Made by a program: the position numbers and the translations under genes. From the NCBI RefSeq assembly GCF_014197535.1, contig NZ_JACIFV010000028.1, forward strand, positions 1-36,124: a stretch of DNA of 36,124 nucleotides, written 5' to 3'. Below the pieces are notes generated by a model. The model saw only the letters and a program-made list of their open reading frames with translations, was not told the DNA's origin and ran no database searches. This DNA is from Rhizobium aethiopicum (GTDB lineage Bacteria > Pseudomonadota > Alphaproteobacteria > Rhizobiales > Rhizobiaceae). Below are positions 1 through 8,270 of this stretch, in pieces (position 1 is the stretch's first letter; each line of letters opens with the position of its first letter).

Positions 1-70
1 TCGCCCTTGCAAAGTTGCGCTTCTCTTCGCTCGCCATGACCAGCTTACGGTGGGACTTGCACCCACAAGA

Positions 71-91
71 GTGCGCCCATGCTGGGCGCAC
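71..91. repeat. Perfect 9-bp palindrome with 3-base loop
   Basis: GTGCGCCCA and TGGGCGCAC flank a 3-base loop. The hairpin lies just beyond the mmsA terminator and has no T-run. Together with the nearby GTGGG/CCCAC hairpin (about 53-69) it resembles the palindromic intergenic mosaic repeats of rhizobia (RIME-like). That assignment is a guess, because the element is cut by the window edge. Confidence 0.45.
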
Positions 92-95
92 AATG

Positions 96-118
96 AAACG
101 GGGGCCAAAAGGCCCCCG
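96..118 (-). terminator. Rho-independent terminator of mmsA
   Basis: A GC-rich hairpin with arms CGGGGGCC and GGCCCCCG and a 4-base AAAA/TTTT loop sits 27 bases past the mmsA stop. On the minus strand it is followed by a short T-run (GTTTCATT). The stem is symmetrical, so it could also stop transcription coming from the left. Confidence 0.75.
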
Positions 119-144
119 AATTGCAGATCGATCTGTCGCGCAGA

Positions 145-1641
145 TCACTTCATGGTCGGCATGACGAATTCAGCGCCGCTCTTGATGCCGGAGGGCCAGC
201 GGGCGGTGACGGTCTTCGTCTTCGTCCAGAACTTGATCGAATCGGTGCCGTGCTGGTTGAGGTCGCCGAAGCTCGAGGCCTTCCAGCCGCCGAAGGAGTG
301 GTAGGCGAGCGGAACCGGGATCGGAACGTTGACGCCGATCATGCCGATATTGATGCGCGAGGCGAAATCGCGGGCAGCATCGCCGTCGCGGGTGTAGATG
401 GCGACGCCGTTGCCGTATTCGTGCTTCATCGGCAGCGACAGGGCTTCCTCATAGTTCTGGGCACGAACGACGGAAAGGACAGGCCCGAAGATCTCGGTCT
501 TGTAGATGTCCATGTCAGGCGTGACGTGGTCGAACAGGCAGCCGCCGACGAAATAGCCGTCTTCATAACCCTGAAGCTTGAAATCGCGGCCGTCGACGAC
601 GAGCTTGGCGCCTTCCTCGATGCCGCGGTCGATCAAGCCGCGAACACGGTTATAGGCTTCCTTGGTGACGAGCGGGCCCATGTCGGCCTTGTCGTCGGTA
701 TAGGGGCCGATGCGCAGCGATTCGATCTTCGGCGTCAGCTTTTCGACGAGGCGGTTGGCGGTCTCTTCGCCGACCGGGACGGCAACCGAGATCGCCATGC
801 AGCGCTCACCGGCCGAACCGTAGCCTGCGCCCATCAGCGCGTTGACGGCCTGGTCCATGTCGGCATCCGGCATGATGATCATGTGGTTCTTGGCGCCGCC
901 GAAGCACTGGGCGCGCTTGCCGTTCATCGCCGCCGTGCCGTAGACGTAGCGGGCGATCGGCGTCGAGCCGACGAAGGAGACGGCGCCGATATCCGGATCG
1001 GTGAGGATGGCGTCGACGGCGCCCTTGTCGCCGTTGACGACATTGAGGATGCCGGCCGGGAGACCGGCCTCGATCATCAGTTCGGCGAGACGGATCGGCA
1101 GGGACGGATCACGCTCGGAGGGCTTCAGGATGAAGGCATTGCCGCAGGCGATCGCCGGCGCGAACATCCACATCGGGATCATGCCGGGGAAGTTGAAAGG
1201 CGTGATGCCGGCGCCGATGCCGACCGGCTGGCGGATCGAATACATGTCGATCGCCGGACCCGCGCCCTCGGTGAATTCGCCCTTGGCGAGATGCGGGATG
1301 CCGCAGACGAATTCGCAGACTTCGAGGCCGCGAACGACGTCGCCCTTGGCGTCCTCGATCGTCTTGCCGTGTTCCTTCGAAATCAATTCGGCAAGTTCGT
1401 CCATATGCTTGTTCAGGAGCTCGACGAACTTGAAGAAAACGCGGGCGCGGCGCTGCGGGTTGGTGGCGGCCCATTTCGGCTGCGCGGCCTTGGCATTCTC
1501 GACGGCGGCGCGAAGCTCCTCGACGCTGGCGAGGGCGACGGTCGCCTGCACTTCGCCGGTCGCCGGATTGTAGACGTTGCTGACGCGGCCGCTGGTGCCA
1601 GCGACCTGCTTGCCGCCGATGAAATGTCCGATCTCACGCAT
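145..1641 (-). CDS. mmsA: CoA-acylating methylmalonate-semialdehyde dehydrogenase
   Basis: A 498-residue cytosolic aldehyde dehydrogenase of full family length. It oxidises methylmalonate semialdehyde (or malonate semialdehyde) with NAD and CoA, at the end of valine and myo-inositol breakdown, giving propionyl-CoA or acetyl-CoA. The catalytic cysteine is C281 in GERCMAIS, the NAD-binding segment FVGSTPIARYVY is intact, and the C-terminal SFGGWKASSFGD block is present. A strong ribosome site, AGGAGGAAC, lies 5 bases before the ATG. It is transcribed away from the monooxygenase/LysR pair across a 165-base spacer that carries an inverted repeat. The family is certain; whether the main substrate comes from valine or inositol cannot be told, and iolA is the alternative name. 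Confidence 0.95.
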   Translation of the reverse strand: MREIGHFIGGKQVAGTSGRVSNVYNPATGEVQATVALASVEELRAAVENAKAAQPKWAATNPQRRARVFFKFVELLNKHMDELAELISKEHGKTIEDAKGDVVRGLEVCEFVCGIPHLAKGEFTEGAGPAIDMYSIRQPVGIGAGITPFNFPGMIPMWMFAPAIACGNAFILKPSERDPSLPIRLAELMIEAGLPAGILNVVNGDKGAVDAILTDPDIGAVSFVGSTPIARYVYGTAAMNGKRAQCFGGAKNHMIIMPDADMDQAVNALMGAGYGSAGERCMAISVAVPVGEETANRLVEKLTPKIESLRIGPYTDDKADMGPLVTKEAYNRVRGLIDRGIEEGAKLVVDGRDFKLQGYEDGYFVGGCLFDHVTPDMDIYKTEIFGPVLSVVRAQNYEEALSLPMKHEYGNGVAIYTRDGDAARDFASRINIGMIGVNVPIPVPLAYHSFGGWKASSFGDLNQHGTDSIKFWTKTKTVTARWPSGIKSGAEFVMPTMK

Positions 1642-1683
1642 GGATGTTCCTCCTGTTTGGATGGCCTACAATCGCACTTCAAT

Positions 1684-1723
1684 TTGCACAAATCAATGCG
1701 TTGATATAAGCAACCGTTGTGCA
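1684..1723. promoter_or_regulatory. Candidate operator between mmsA and the monooxygenase/LysR pair
   Basis: The spacer between two divergent units holds TTGCACAA at 1684-1691 and its near-exact inverse TTGTGCA at 1717-1723. A smaller dyad, ATCAA-N4-TTGAT (1692-1705), lies between them. LysR-type regulators usually bind imperfect dyads near divergent promoters, and a LysR gene lies two genes to the right. Binding by that regulator is inference. Confidence 0.45.
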
Positions 1724-1806
1724 CGTTTTATAGTTCCGATGTAGGTGCTGCTGCTCCCAAACTTGGCGCGGCATGCGGACAAGTCAAACTCAGGGAGGGT
1801 CAATCG

Positions 1807-2118
1807 ATGAGCCAAAATCCGGTCGTGCGAATGGCGGAGTTGGAGATCGCCGCCGAGAGGCTCGACGCCTATCGCGCATTGCTTGCGGAGGAAATCGAGG
1901 CTTCGGTCGCGCTGGAAGAGGGCGTTCTTTCACTCAGCGCTGTTTCCATTCGCGAAGTCCCAAACCGCGTCCGCATTCTCGAAGTCTACGCCGACCAAAC
2001 GGCCTATGAGGCGCATCTGCGAACACCGCATTTCCTCAAATACAAGAAGGAGACGGCCGGCATGGTGACGTCGCTGACGCTGATCGATGTCGATCCGATT
2101 GCAATGCGGGCCAAGTGA
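1807..2118 (+). CDS. Putative quinol monooxygenase (ABM-domain protein)
   Basis: A 103-residue protein of the antibiotic-biosynthesis monooxygenase (ABM, YgiN-like) type, a small dimeric ferredoxin-like fold. Typical features are the early E-L-E-I strand, an E-E-G-V-L-S-L turn near residue 40, and the late block YEAHLRTPHFLKYK. In-frame codons extend upstream to 1717, but the ATG at 1807 has the better ribosome site (CAGGGAGGG about 7 bases before it) and gives the normal family length. Its stop overlaps the start of the LysR gene (TGATG), so the two are probably translationally coupled. The substrate is unknown; such proteins act on quinols, polyketides or haem-like compounds. Confidence 0.82.
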   Translation: MSQNPVVRMAELEIAAERLDAYRALLAEEIEASVALEEGVLSLSAVSIREVPNRVRILEVYADQTAYEAHLRTPHFLKYKKETAGMVTSLTLIDVDPIAMRAK

Positions 2119-2999
2119 TGAACTGGGATGACGTCCGCATTTTCCTGGCCGTGGCCCGAACCGGACAGATCCTTGCCGCTTCGAAGCGCCTGGGGCTCAA
2201 CCACGCCACGCTTTCGCGCCGGCTGACGTCGCTCGAAGCGGCACTGAAGACGCGGCTCTTCATCCGCCGCACGAACGGCTGCGAGCTGACGGCTGAAGGC
2301 GGCATCTTCCTAAATGCCGCCGAGCGGATGGAAACCGAAATGCTCGCTGCGCAGGCCAATCTCGGCCACACCGACACGGCGATCGCCGGCACGGTGCGCG
2401 TCGGCGCGCCCGATGGTTTCGGCGTCTCCTTTCTGGCACCGCGCATGGGCAGGTTGATCGAGCGCCATCCGGAGCTGAAGATCCAGCTCGTACCGGTGCC
2501 GCGCTCCTTCTCGCTGTCGCAGCGCGAGGCGGATATCGCCATTACTCTGGAACGCCCCGAACAGGGCCGGCTCGTCTCCTCCAAGCTGACGGAATACACG
2601 CTCGGCCTCTATGCCTCGCGCGACTACCTCGCCCGCCAGGGCAGACCCGGCGATGTCGAGGCGCTGAAGGCGCATCCGCGCATCGGCTATGTCGAGGATC
2701 TGATCTTCACCGCCTCGCTGAATTTCTCCGGCGAGGTGATGCGCAGCTGGGACGCCGGCTTCGAAATCTCGACGGCGATCGGCCAGACGGAGGCGGTGCG
2801 GTCAGGTGCCGGCATCGGGATCCTGCATGATTATATCGCAAGGCAGTATCCGGAGCTCGAGCGCATCCTGCCTGACATTTCGATCCGGCGCGCCTATTGG
2901 ACGACCTATCACGAAACGGCGCGCGACCTGGTGCGCGTCCGCAGTGTCGTCGATTTCCTGCAGGAACTCGTCGGCGCCGAGCGGCACATCTTCCTCTAA
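2118..2999 (+). CDS. LysR-family transcriptional regulator
   Basis: A 293-residue LTTR. The N-terminal winged helix-turn-helix spans about residues 1-60 (MNWDDVRIFLAVARTGQILA, then LSRRLTSLEAAL, FIRR, LTAEG). The effector-binding domain follows from about residue 90 to the end. The ATG at 2118 overlaps the TGA of the monooxygenase gene by one base; a GTG one codon earlier (2115) is also possible. It probably controls its own operon and/or the divergent mmsA through the dyad between them. Its 3' end overlaps the convergent 55-residue gene by four bases. No effector can be inferred. Confidence 0.9.
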   Translation: MNWDDVRIFLAVARTGQILAASKRLGLNHATLSRRLTSLEAALKTRLFIRRTNGCELTAEGGIFLNAAERMETEMLAAQANLGHTDTAIAGTVRVGAPDGFGVSFLAPRMGRLIERHPELKIQLVPVPRSFSLSQREADIAITLERPEQGRLVSSKLTEYTLGLYASRDYLARQGRPGDVEALKAHPRIGYVEDLIFTASLNFSGEVMRSWDAGFEISTAIGQTEAVRSGAGIGILHDYIARQYPELERILPDISIRRAYWTTYHETARDLVRVRSVVDFLQELVGAERHIFL

Positions 3000-3163
3000 G
3001 TCGCCGAAACGTGCTTGGCCGGCTCGTCGTTCTCATCGGGGTTGGGAACAGGCGCTTCGTCGGGAAGCCGGTCCGGCTCCGGTTCGGTGATCGGCGGCAC
3101 CGGCTTCCAGCCGGGCGCCGGCATCGGCGGCTGATCGGGAATGGGTTCGTTGGGCACGGACAT
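2996..3163 (-). CDS. Small proline-rich acidic protein, 55 residues
   Basis: The reading frame starts MSVPNEPIPDQPPMPAPGWK and ends NDEPAKHVSAT. About a quarter of the residues are proline, with many Glu and Asp, and there is no membrane segment or cysteine, so it is likely disordered and cytosolic. A clear ribosome site (GGGAGG) lies about 5 bases before the ATG, codon use is GC-rich like its neighbours, and the stop overlaps the convergent LysR stop. I do not recognise a family. The spacing from the DUF4174 gene on the same strand (36 bases) suggests cotranscription. Confidence 0.65.
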   Translation of the reverse strand: MSVPNEPIPDQPPMPAPGWKPVPPITEPEPDRLPDEAPVPNPDENDEPAKHVSAT

Positions 3164-3199
3164 GACCGCCTCCCTTTATGTTTGCGATGTTCGTCGGGA

Positions 3200-3637
3200 C
3201 TATTTGTCCGACTTCAGCGTCTCGGCAGCGCGCATCGGCATGCTGTCGATGATGGCGAAGAGCTCGCCATTGGTGATCGGCTCGCTGACCTTGAGCTTGA
3301 CGGTGCCGTCCTTGCCGACAAGGAAGGCGGCGAATTCACCCGTCTCCGGCGCATCGAGATCGCGGCGGATCACTTCGCCGTCGAGGCCATCGGCAGCGCC
3401 GAAAAGCGCCCGAACCTTGCCGCCCGAGACCTTCAGCACCACCATATCGCGCTCATCGAGCGCGCTGCGGTCGGCCAGCAGCTGGTTTTCCTGGCGCGCC
3501 GCGCGGGCATTGTCCCTGTCGGCGAAAAGAACGAAGACACGGTTCTTCCACTGGAAAGCGGCCAGGCTTTCGATCGGTGCGTAGGCACTGTTCGTCTCGT
3601 CGATCTTGGTCGCGCCGTAAAGCAGGGTTTTCGACAT
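3200..3637 (-). CDS. DUF4174 domain protein
   Basis: A 145-residue protein matching the DUF4174 pattern: an early SLAAFQWKNRVFVLFADRDN strand-loop, a central DMVVLKVSGG segment, and a late GKDGTVKLK block resembling the end of thioredoxin-like folds, though no CxxC is present. The ATG at 3637 is preferred over upstream in-frame starts because GGGAG lies about 8 bases before it. No signal peptide is evident with this start, although many family members are exported. Function unknown; a peroxiredoxin-like fold is inferred only from the pattern. It is followed on the same strand by the small Pro-rich gene. Confidence 0.72.
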   Translation of the reverse strand: MSKTLLYGATKIDETNSAYAPIESLAAFQWKNRVFVLFADRDNARAARQENQLLADRSALDERDMVVLKVSGGKVRALFGAADGLDGEVIRRDLDAPETGEFAAFLVGKDGTVKLKVSEPITNGELFAIIDSMPMRAAETLKSDK

Positions 3638-3974
3638 GCGTATTCTCCCGTCAGCTTGGAGAACGGCCCGAGATGGCATGTGTTCCATGCCGTGTCGAAA
3701 GAGCCCGAGATGTCATCGACCGCTATCTGAATTCATCCCCTCACTAGCAGACGCCGGATCAGTTCTTACCTTAACGCGCTGACACACTGACGGTGACAAC
3801 AGGAGAAAATTCAGTTAGTGACATCCTCGAAGCTGTTCAGGCCCAGCGACTCTCTCTTCGGACCCAAAGCTGCCAGCACGGTTAATGTTGCCTGCGAGCG
3901 GGGTAAACAGCTTTGGCGAAACCTATGAGCTAGAAGGCGATAGGGACGCGTTAAGGAGTGACGCCGGTAATTAT
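3638..3974. other. Intergenic stretch at left edge of the polysaccharide island
   Basis: This 337-base stretch separates GC-rich core genes from the AT-richer island. No gene is recognised. An open in-frame extension of the Wzz-like gene runs back to about 3822, but it has no convincing start other than the ATG at 3885, which lacks a ribosome site. It should hold promoters for both flanking genes; none is clear enough to place. Confidence 0.4.
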
Positions 3975-4859
3975 ATGGAGCTTGAAAGCTTGAAAGCCAC
4001 GGAAACATACACAATTGACAGTGACGGTAACCCGGGCAACGGAGTAGATTTTCTTGACATCCTCTTAATTCTCGCGAAATCAATTCGCGTTATGGTTGCA
4101 GTCCCACTCTTGGCTTTTTTCATAGTATTCAGCTTTTTTTTCTTTCTCCCCGGACGCTTCGAATCGGAAGCTATTGTTCAAATGCCTATCGAAAGGAGCT
4201 TACTGCTTCAGTCAGCCAGCTTCCTCGAGGACGCAGTAAAGACCAACCAATGGCTCTTAGCGCAGTACGAAAAACAATATCAGGCTCGAGAGAAATTCAA
4301 AAAATCTCTAAGAATTGTCAATATCTCGGGAACGGATATATACCGGCTTCAATATATCGCTGACACGCCCGATCATGCAGAAGAGGCATTGTCATCAATT
4401 TTGAAAAAGCTTCTCGTTGCATCAAAGCCTTCGCCGGGCAAACTGGAAGAACTTAAGGCACAGTTGCTATCCCAAACCATTCTTCAGCAGACTCTACAAA
4501 AATTGTTGGAGCGGTTTAACGGTCCTAGCGCAGTTCAGGGAAACTCGCCCGAGGTCCCGGGACAGTCAGTGGTTGCCATCGCGGATGCACTGGAAAAATC
4601 AAATCAAGCCATCTTAGCCATAGAAGCCTCCATGAAAGGAAGTATGACGGAGTCGGACATACTACAGTCCCCCACTCGCCCGGATGAACCTTTAGCGAAA
4701 GGCAGCCTTTCGAAAGCGGTCGCCGCTGCCGTCGTTTTATTTTTCATGATGTTAATGTGGGCTTTCGTCCGGGAAGCTTTTCAGAGAGCTGCTTTGGAGG
4801 AGAGCGGTATTAGGAAAATCCAAGGCATTAAGTCCTTGCTTTCTGTACGTCGAACGTAG
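3975..4859 (+). CDS. Wzz/PCP-like chain-length determinant protein
   Basis: A 294-residue protein with the layout of a polysaccharide co-polymerase: a short cytosolic N-terminus, TM1 at about residues 38-60 (AVPLLAFFIVFSFFFFLPGR), a periplasmic, partly coiled-coil middle, and TM2 near 250-268 (AVAAAVVLFFMMLMWAFV) followed by a short basic tail. Family members set the length of O-antigen, capsule or exopolysaccharide chains made by Wzy at the inner membrane. There is no C-terminal tyrosine kinase domain. The ATG at 3885 would add 30 residues; 3975 is preferred because an AAGGAG lies upstream, although the spacing is long. It is weakly conserved at the sequence level, so the call rests on topology and on the polysaccharide genes to its right. 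Confidence 0.62.
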   Translation: MELESLKATETYTIDSDGNPGNGVDFLDILLILAKSIRVMVAVPLLAFFIVFSFFFFLPGRFESEAIVQMPIERSLLLQSASFLEDAVKTNQWLLAQYEKQYQAREKFKKSLRIVNISGTDIYRLQYIADTPDHAEEALSSILKKLLVASKPSPGKLEELKAQLLSQTILQQTLQKLLERFNGPSAVQGNSPEVPGQSVVAIADALEKSNQAILAIEASMKGSMTESDILQSPTRPDEPLAKGSLSKAVAAAVVLFFMMLMWAFVREAFQRAALEESGIRKIQGIKSLLSVRRT

Positions 4860-5265
4860 CTCTGGCTGCTCTATCGCGGTCGACACTCGGTCTCACTCAC
4901 GCCATCCGAGTTGGAAGACGCACAACGGATTGAGAATTGCCCTTCATTGCCGAGCAATGGGTCACCTCCAATGTACTCTCCATGGAGAAACTCCCGTTGC
5001 TCGTCCATGAAGGCGATCACAAATCAGGGCGGCGAGGACAACGTGGGGTCGGAACATCGCTCACGTCCCATCATCCACCTCCTCCGATATGGATGTTGAA
5101 TCAGCTTCGACTCGCCTCGTCACCTCACAATCGATTCATCGATCACAGGATCTGCTCTAATCTGGTGCGTGCTTATACTACTTCGCTGTATAGCAGCATT
5201 CAGGCGGCCGCGAATTAAGCAGCGACAGCTCTATGGCCTGCGGTACTGATCACTTCCTACCGTCG
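4860..5265. other. Gene-free interval between convergent wzz-like and acyltransferase genes
   Basis: About 400 bases in which I see no convincing gene. The short open frames have no ribosome site and no family resemblance. No clear terminator hairpin with a T-run was found, although the flanking genes converge here and should need one. It may be decayed DNA. Confidence 0.4.
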
Positions 5266-7275
5266 CTAGTTCAGCGCCTTTAAGATTTCATCCGCTACTA
5301 AGTCTGCTCCCCGCGCGGACAGGTGGTCGTCGTCGTAGTAAAGCGGCACGCCATCCCGTTGACCAAAGCATCTGCCGTCGCCGCCCTTGCTGCAGAGCAC
5401 GTCCGCAGGCCTAACCTTTCGAAGCGTCTCGGATGCTGCGATGTTGTCCAGCACGCCCAGAACAAACTTGTTCCGCTCGAGATAGAGCGCTTCGGACGTT
5501 GATAGTTCCGAAAGCCCTGGGCCATGGCGAAGATTAACCTTTGCTATATTCCATCCCAGTTCGGGTATCGGATAGACTACGACAACCCGTTTTCCCGTTC
5601 TCTCCAAGCTCTGAATAAGTTCATCGATGGCGAGCGTCTTTGATCGTCCGTCCACGGAGAAAGATCCATTCACAGCGGCATAGTTCTCACGATAGTCTTC
5701 TATTTCCTCTCCTCCCTCGCCATTAACGAAGGTTAACCTATCAATCTGGCCGGGGATCGGATACAGGCGAAACGTCCAGCGGATCGCCACAATTATTTCG
5801 TCGACATCTTCGCGGACGTAATCGAGCAAATGTTGAAAAGCCGAAAGGCACTGCGAAAGTTGGGTTTCGTTTTTCGTAGTCGAGGTTTGAGGTATAGGCT
5901 GACAGTCGGGTGCTCTCAACAAAACCCCTTTCAGGCCCATCCGCGCGAAGCGTTCTGCCAGGGAAAAGGAAATCGCTTGAGCATGTGAATCTCCATACAG
6001 CGCAACCGTTCTCTTGGCCGCCACGTCACCGAAGAAACAATAGGAAACGCCCGTACGGTCGGAGGGTGTCAGCGCACAAACATTACCAGTTTGTTGGACC
6101 TTCTGGCCTAAGCTCTCCCACTCGACCACAGTAGGAAGACGAGAGGCGAATCCGTTACTCGATATCCCAAGGTACCCCAGCATGATCAAGGCCGACATGC
6201 TCATGGCGCCTGACGTGGCAACCGCCCTCGCCGATACTCGACCGGTTCGAAACGGTTGCTCGACATAGCGCCAGCTTAACGCGGAGAGGGCGAAGCAAAG
6301 TACGATGAGCGCGACCGCTGTGCTTGGGCTGAGCGATCTATCGAGATACTGGCGCGCGAAGGCGAATACTGGTTGATGCCAAAGATAAAGGCTGTAGCTG
6401 AGGAGACCGATATCAACGAATGGCCGCAAGGAGAGTAATTTCCCGACGAACGTCCTTCCGGTTCCTGTTGCCAGCACCATTGCGGCTCCAACCGTTGGGA
6501 AGAGGGTGTAAACGCTTGGGTACCGCGTCGTCTCCCACAAAAAAATCACCGATGCCAAAATGGTCAATAAGCCCGCACCGGCAATCAGTTCTCCTAGAAT
6601 TGGACTTTCGTCAGTGGCTCTGGAAATCTCTTTCGACCTGATCGCTACAATCGCACCGATCAGTAGCTCCCACGCTCGTGTGTGAAGAAAATAGTAAGCG
6701 GATGTTGGATCGGACCTGGAGATGAATTCTGCCGAAACGAAGCTGATCGCAGCTATCATGCTAAGCGCTAAAGTGATTGATCTGGTGATACGACTAAGCA
6801 GAATGAGGAGTGGTGGGAAGAAAATGTAAAACTGCTCCTCAACCGCCAAGCTCCACGTATGAAGCAGCGGTTTTAGGGCGGCGGCTGCATCGAAATAGCC
6901 GGCTTGCTTCCAGAAAACGAAATTGGATACGAAAAGCGATACGCCGATCAAGCTTTCCGAAAAACCTTTCATGTCCAATGGAAGCAGAAAAAGCCAAGCA
7001 AATGGGATGCTCGTGACCATCACCAGAAACAGCGCCGGCAGGATACGTCTTGCTCTGCGTTCGTAGAACCTCTTGAACGAGAACGTGCCGCGAACGAGGT
7101 CATGGTAAATGATCGAGGTGATTAGATATCCACTGATAACGAAGAATACGTCAACTCCAGCGAAGCCCCCGTGAAACGGCGCAATTCCTCCATGGAAAAG
7201 CACCACGGGCAAAACTGCAATCGCCCGAAGGCCATTAATTTCCGGACGATAGTTCGGGCTGGTTCCCTTGATCAT
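5266..7275 (-). CDS. Acyltransferase-3/SGNH fusion (OafA/YrhL-like O-acetyltransferase)
   Basis: A 669-residue inner-membrane protein. The first ~350 residues are a multi-pass acyltransferase-3 domain opening with YRPEINGLRAIAVLPVVLFH and containing the SLAVEEQFY and RRARRILPA motifs. The C-terminal part is a periplasmic SGNH hydrolase-like domain with GDSH (Ser430) and DDDHLS (His651), so the catalytic set appears complete. Such proteins O-acetylate O-antigen, capsule or exopolysaccharide sugars. The ATG at 7275 is chosen because family members start just before YRPEIxGLRA; an upstream start at 7323 would add 16 residues. It is the last gene of the leftward polysaccharide run, about 235 bases beyond the methyltransferase-like gene, so it may have its own promoter. 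Confidence 0.88.
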   Translation of the reverse strand: MIKGTSPNYRPEINGLRAIAVLPVVLFHGGIAPFHGGFAGVDVFFVISGYLITSIIYHDLVRGTFSFKRFYERRARRILPALFLVMVTSIPFAWLFLLPLDMKGFSESLIGVSLFVSNFVFWKQAGYFDAAAALKPLLHTWSLAVEEQFYIFFPPLLILLSRITRSITLALSMIAAISFVSAEFISRSDPTSAYYFLHTRAWELLIGAIVAIRSKEISRATDESPILGELIAGAGLLTILASVIFLWETTRYPSVYTLFPTVGAAMVLATGTGRTFVGKLLSLRPFVDIGLLSYSLYLWHQPVFAFARQYLDRSLSPSTAVALIVLCFALSALSWRYVEQPFRTGRVSARAVATSGAMSMSALIMLGYLGISSNGFASRLPTVVEWESLGQKVQQTGNVCALTPSDRTGVSYCFFGDVAAKRTVALYGDSHAQAISFSLAERFARMGLKGVLLRAPDCQPIPQTSTTKNETQLSQCLSAFQHLLDYVREDVDEIIVAIRWTFRLYPIPGQIDRLTFVNGEGGEEIEDYRENYAAVNGSFSVDGRSKTLAIDELIQSLERTGKRVVVVYPIPELGWNIAKVNLRHGPGLSELSTSEALYLERNKFVLGVLDNIAASETLRKVRPADVLCSKGGDGRCFGQRDGVPLYYDDDHLSARGADLVADEILKALN

Positions 7276-7510
7276 ATGATACTCACGGAGCGGCACACCA
7301 TAGGCTACGGTAGCTTCTCTCATCGTGTTGCAATGATCTTGTCAACCTCTCGTGGGCCCCACATGACCGCAACGCAGCGGCGGGGGCGGCCCGGCTGTTA
7401 GCTCCGGCATCTCGACGGAAGGACCGGATGTGAACTTGATCGAGAGCGGAGCATCGTTCAATGTTCACAATTTTTCGACGGCGTAACTAGGAAAAACTGG
7501 CCTCAAGTAT

Positions 7511-8209
7511 TCAGACTCGATTGAAGATCGAAAAATAGTTGAAATTCTTTTTCGGTGACCTGGACAGAATATTAGATTGAGTAAATCGATACTGTGTCGA
7601 CGATATTTCTTTTGCCATCCATTCGACCGTCGGCCTTCTAATATCCACGAGGATCGTCTTTGGCCTTGGCAGCATATCGAACACGTCGGTACAGACAGCA
7701 TCGATGTAGGTTTTACCGTTGAGTTCTAATGCAGGTCCGTCGACAAGTACGAAATCCGCATCAATTGGTGGACGCTCGACATACGATGCCGTCTTCTTTT
7801 CAACATCAATATGTTTGCTTCGCACATAAGGAGTGACGAAGTTGCTCACGCCAAACGCGGTCAGCATCGACATTGTATTGCGGAGCCATTCTTTGCTTTC
7901 ATCGATCGTAACAAACTTCGCGTTGTTCTGAGCTGCGTAACGAGCGAAAATTACTGTCGAAGAACCGCTCCCGAGCTCCAGAATCGACGCCGGCTTTTCC
8001 GCTTCAAGCAACCGGTTGAGGGAAACCAGTTTGTAGGCCTGCATTTTTGGTGCGAGACCACCCCCAGAGTGAAACGCTGCTAGCACCTTATCCGCTAGCC
8101 TGTATTCTTCTGGTGCGGCAGCTCTATCTTCCAAAATCAACCGTTCGAATTTAGCCGAGTTCGTCAAGCCAAATTTGTGTGCGACATTGCGTAGCGTTCC
8201 CAAAGCCAT
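7511..8209 (-). CDS. Class I SAM methyltransferase-like protein
   Basis: A 232-residue protein with a Rossmann-type motif I (ASILELGSGSSTVIFARYA, about residues 74-92), an acidic end to strand 2 (FVTIDES) and a motif-IV-like DFVLVDGPA. This fits a SAM-dependent methyltransferase, probably acting on a sugar or lipid intermediate of the surface polysaccharide. The region after motif IV is short and diverged, so catalysis is not certain. AAGGA lies almost directly before the ATG, an unusually short spacing. It lies 61 bases downstream of the GT2 gene in the leftward operon. Confidence 0.65.
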   Translation of the reverse strand: MALGTLRNVAHKFGLTNSAKFERLILEDRAAAPEEYRLADKVLAAFHSGGGLAPKMQAYKLVSLNRLLEAEKPASILELGSGSSTVIFARYAAQNNAKFVTIDESKEWLRNTMSMLTAFGVSNFVTPYVRSKHIDVEKKTASYVERPPIDADFVLVDGPALELNGKTYIDAVCTDVFDMLPRPKTILVDIRRPTVEWMAKEISSTQYRFTQSNILSRSPKKNFNYFSIFNRV

Positions 8210-8270
8210 TTCCTTATCAAGTTCAATTTTTACTGGTTCTCACGATTTCAGCGAAGCCTCAAGATACCGT

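Noticed and set aside
53..69. Hairpin GTGGG...CCCAC as a possible tRNA arm
   Set aside because: No T-loop or anticodon arm can be built around it, and the window begins too close.
121..1704. 527-residue open frame on the plus strand over mmsA
   Set aside because: It is the antisense shadow of a GC-rich gene: Arg/Asp/Ala-rich, no family resemblance, and it runs through the mmsA terminator and start.
2897..3730. 277-residue plus-strand frame over the Pro-rich and DUF4174 genes
   Set aside because: Opposes two genes that have good ribosome sites and overlaps the LysR end; no recognisable motif.
4911..5218. Two overlapping short plus-strand frames after the Wzz-like gene
   Set aside because: No ribosome site, no motif, and they overlap each other in different frames.
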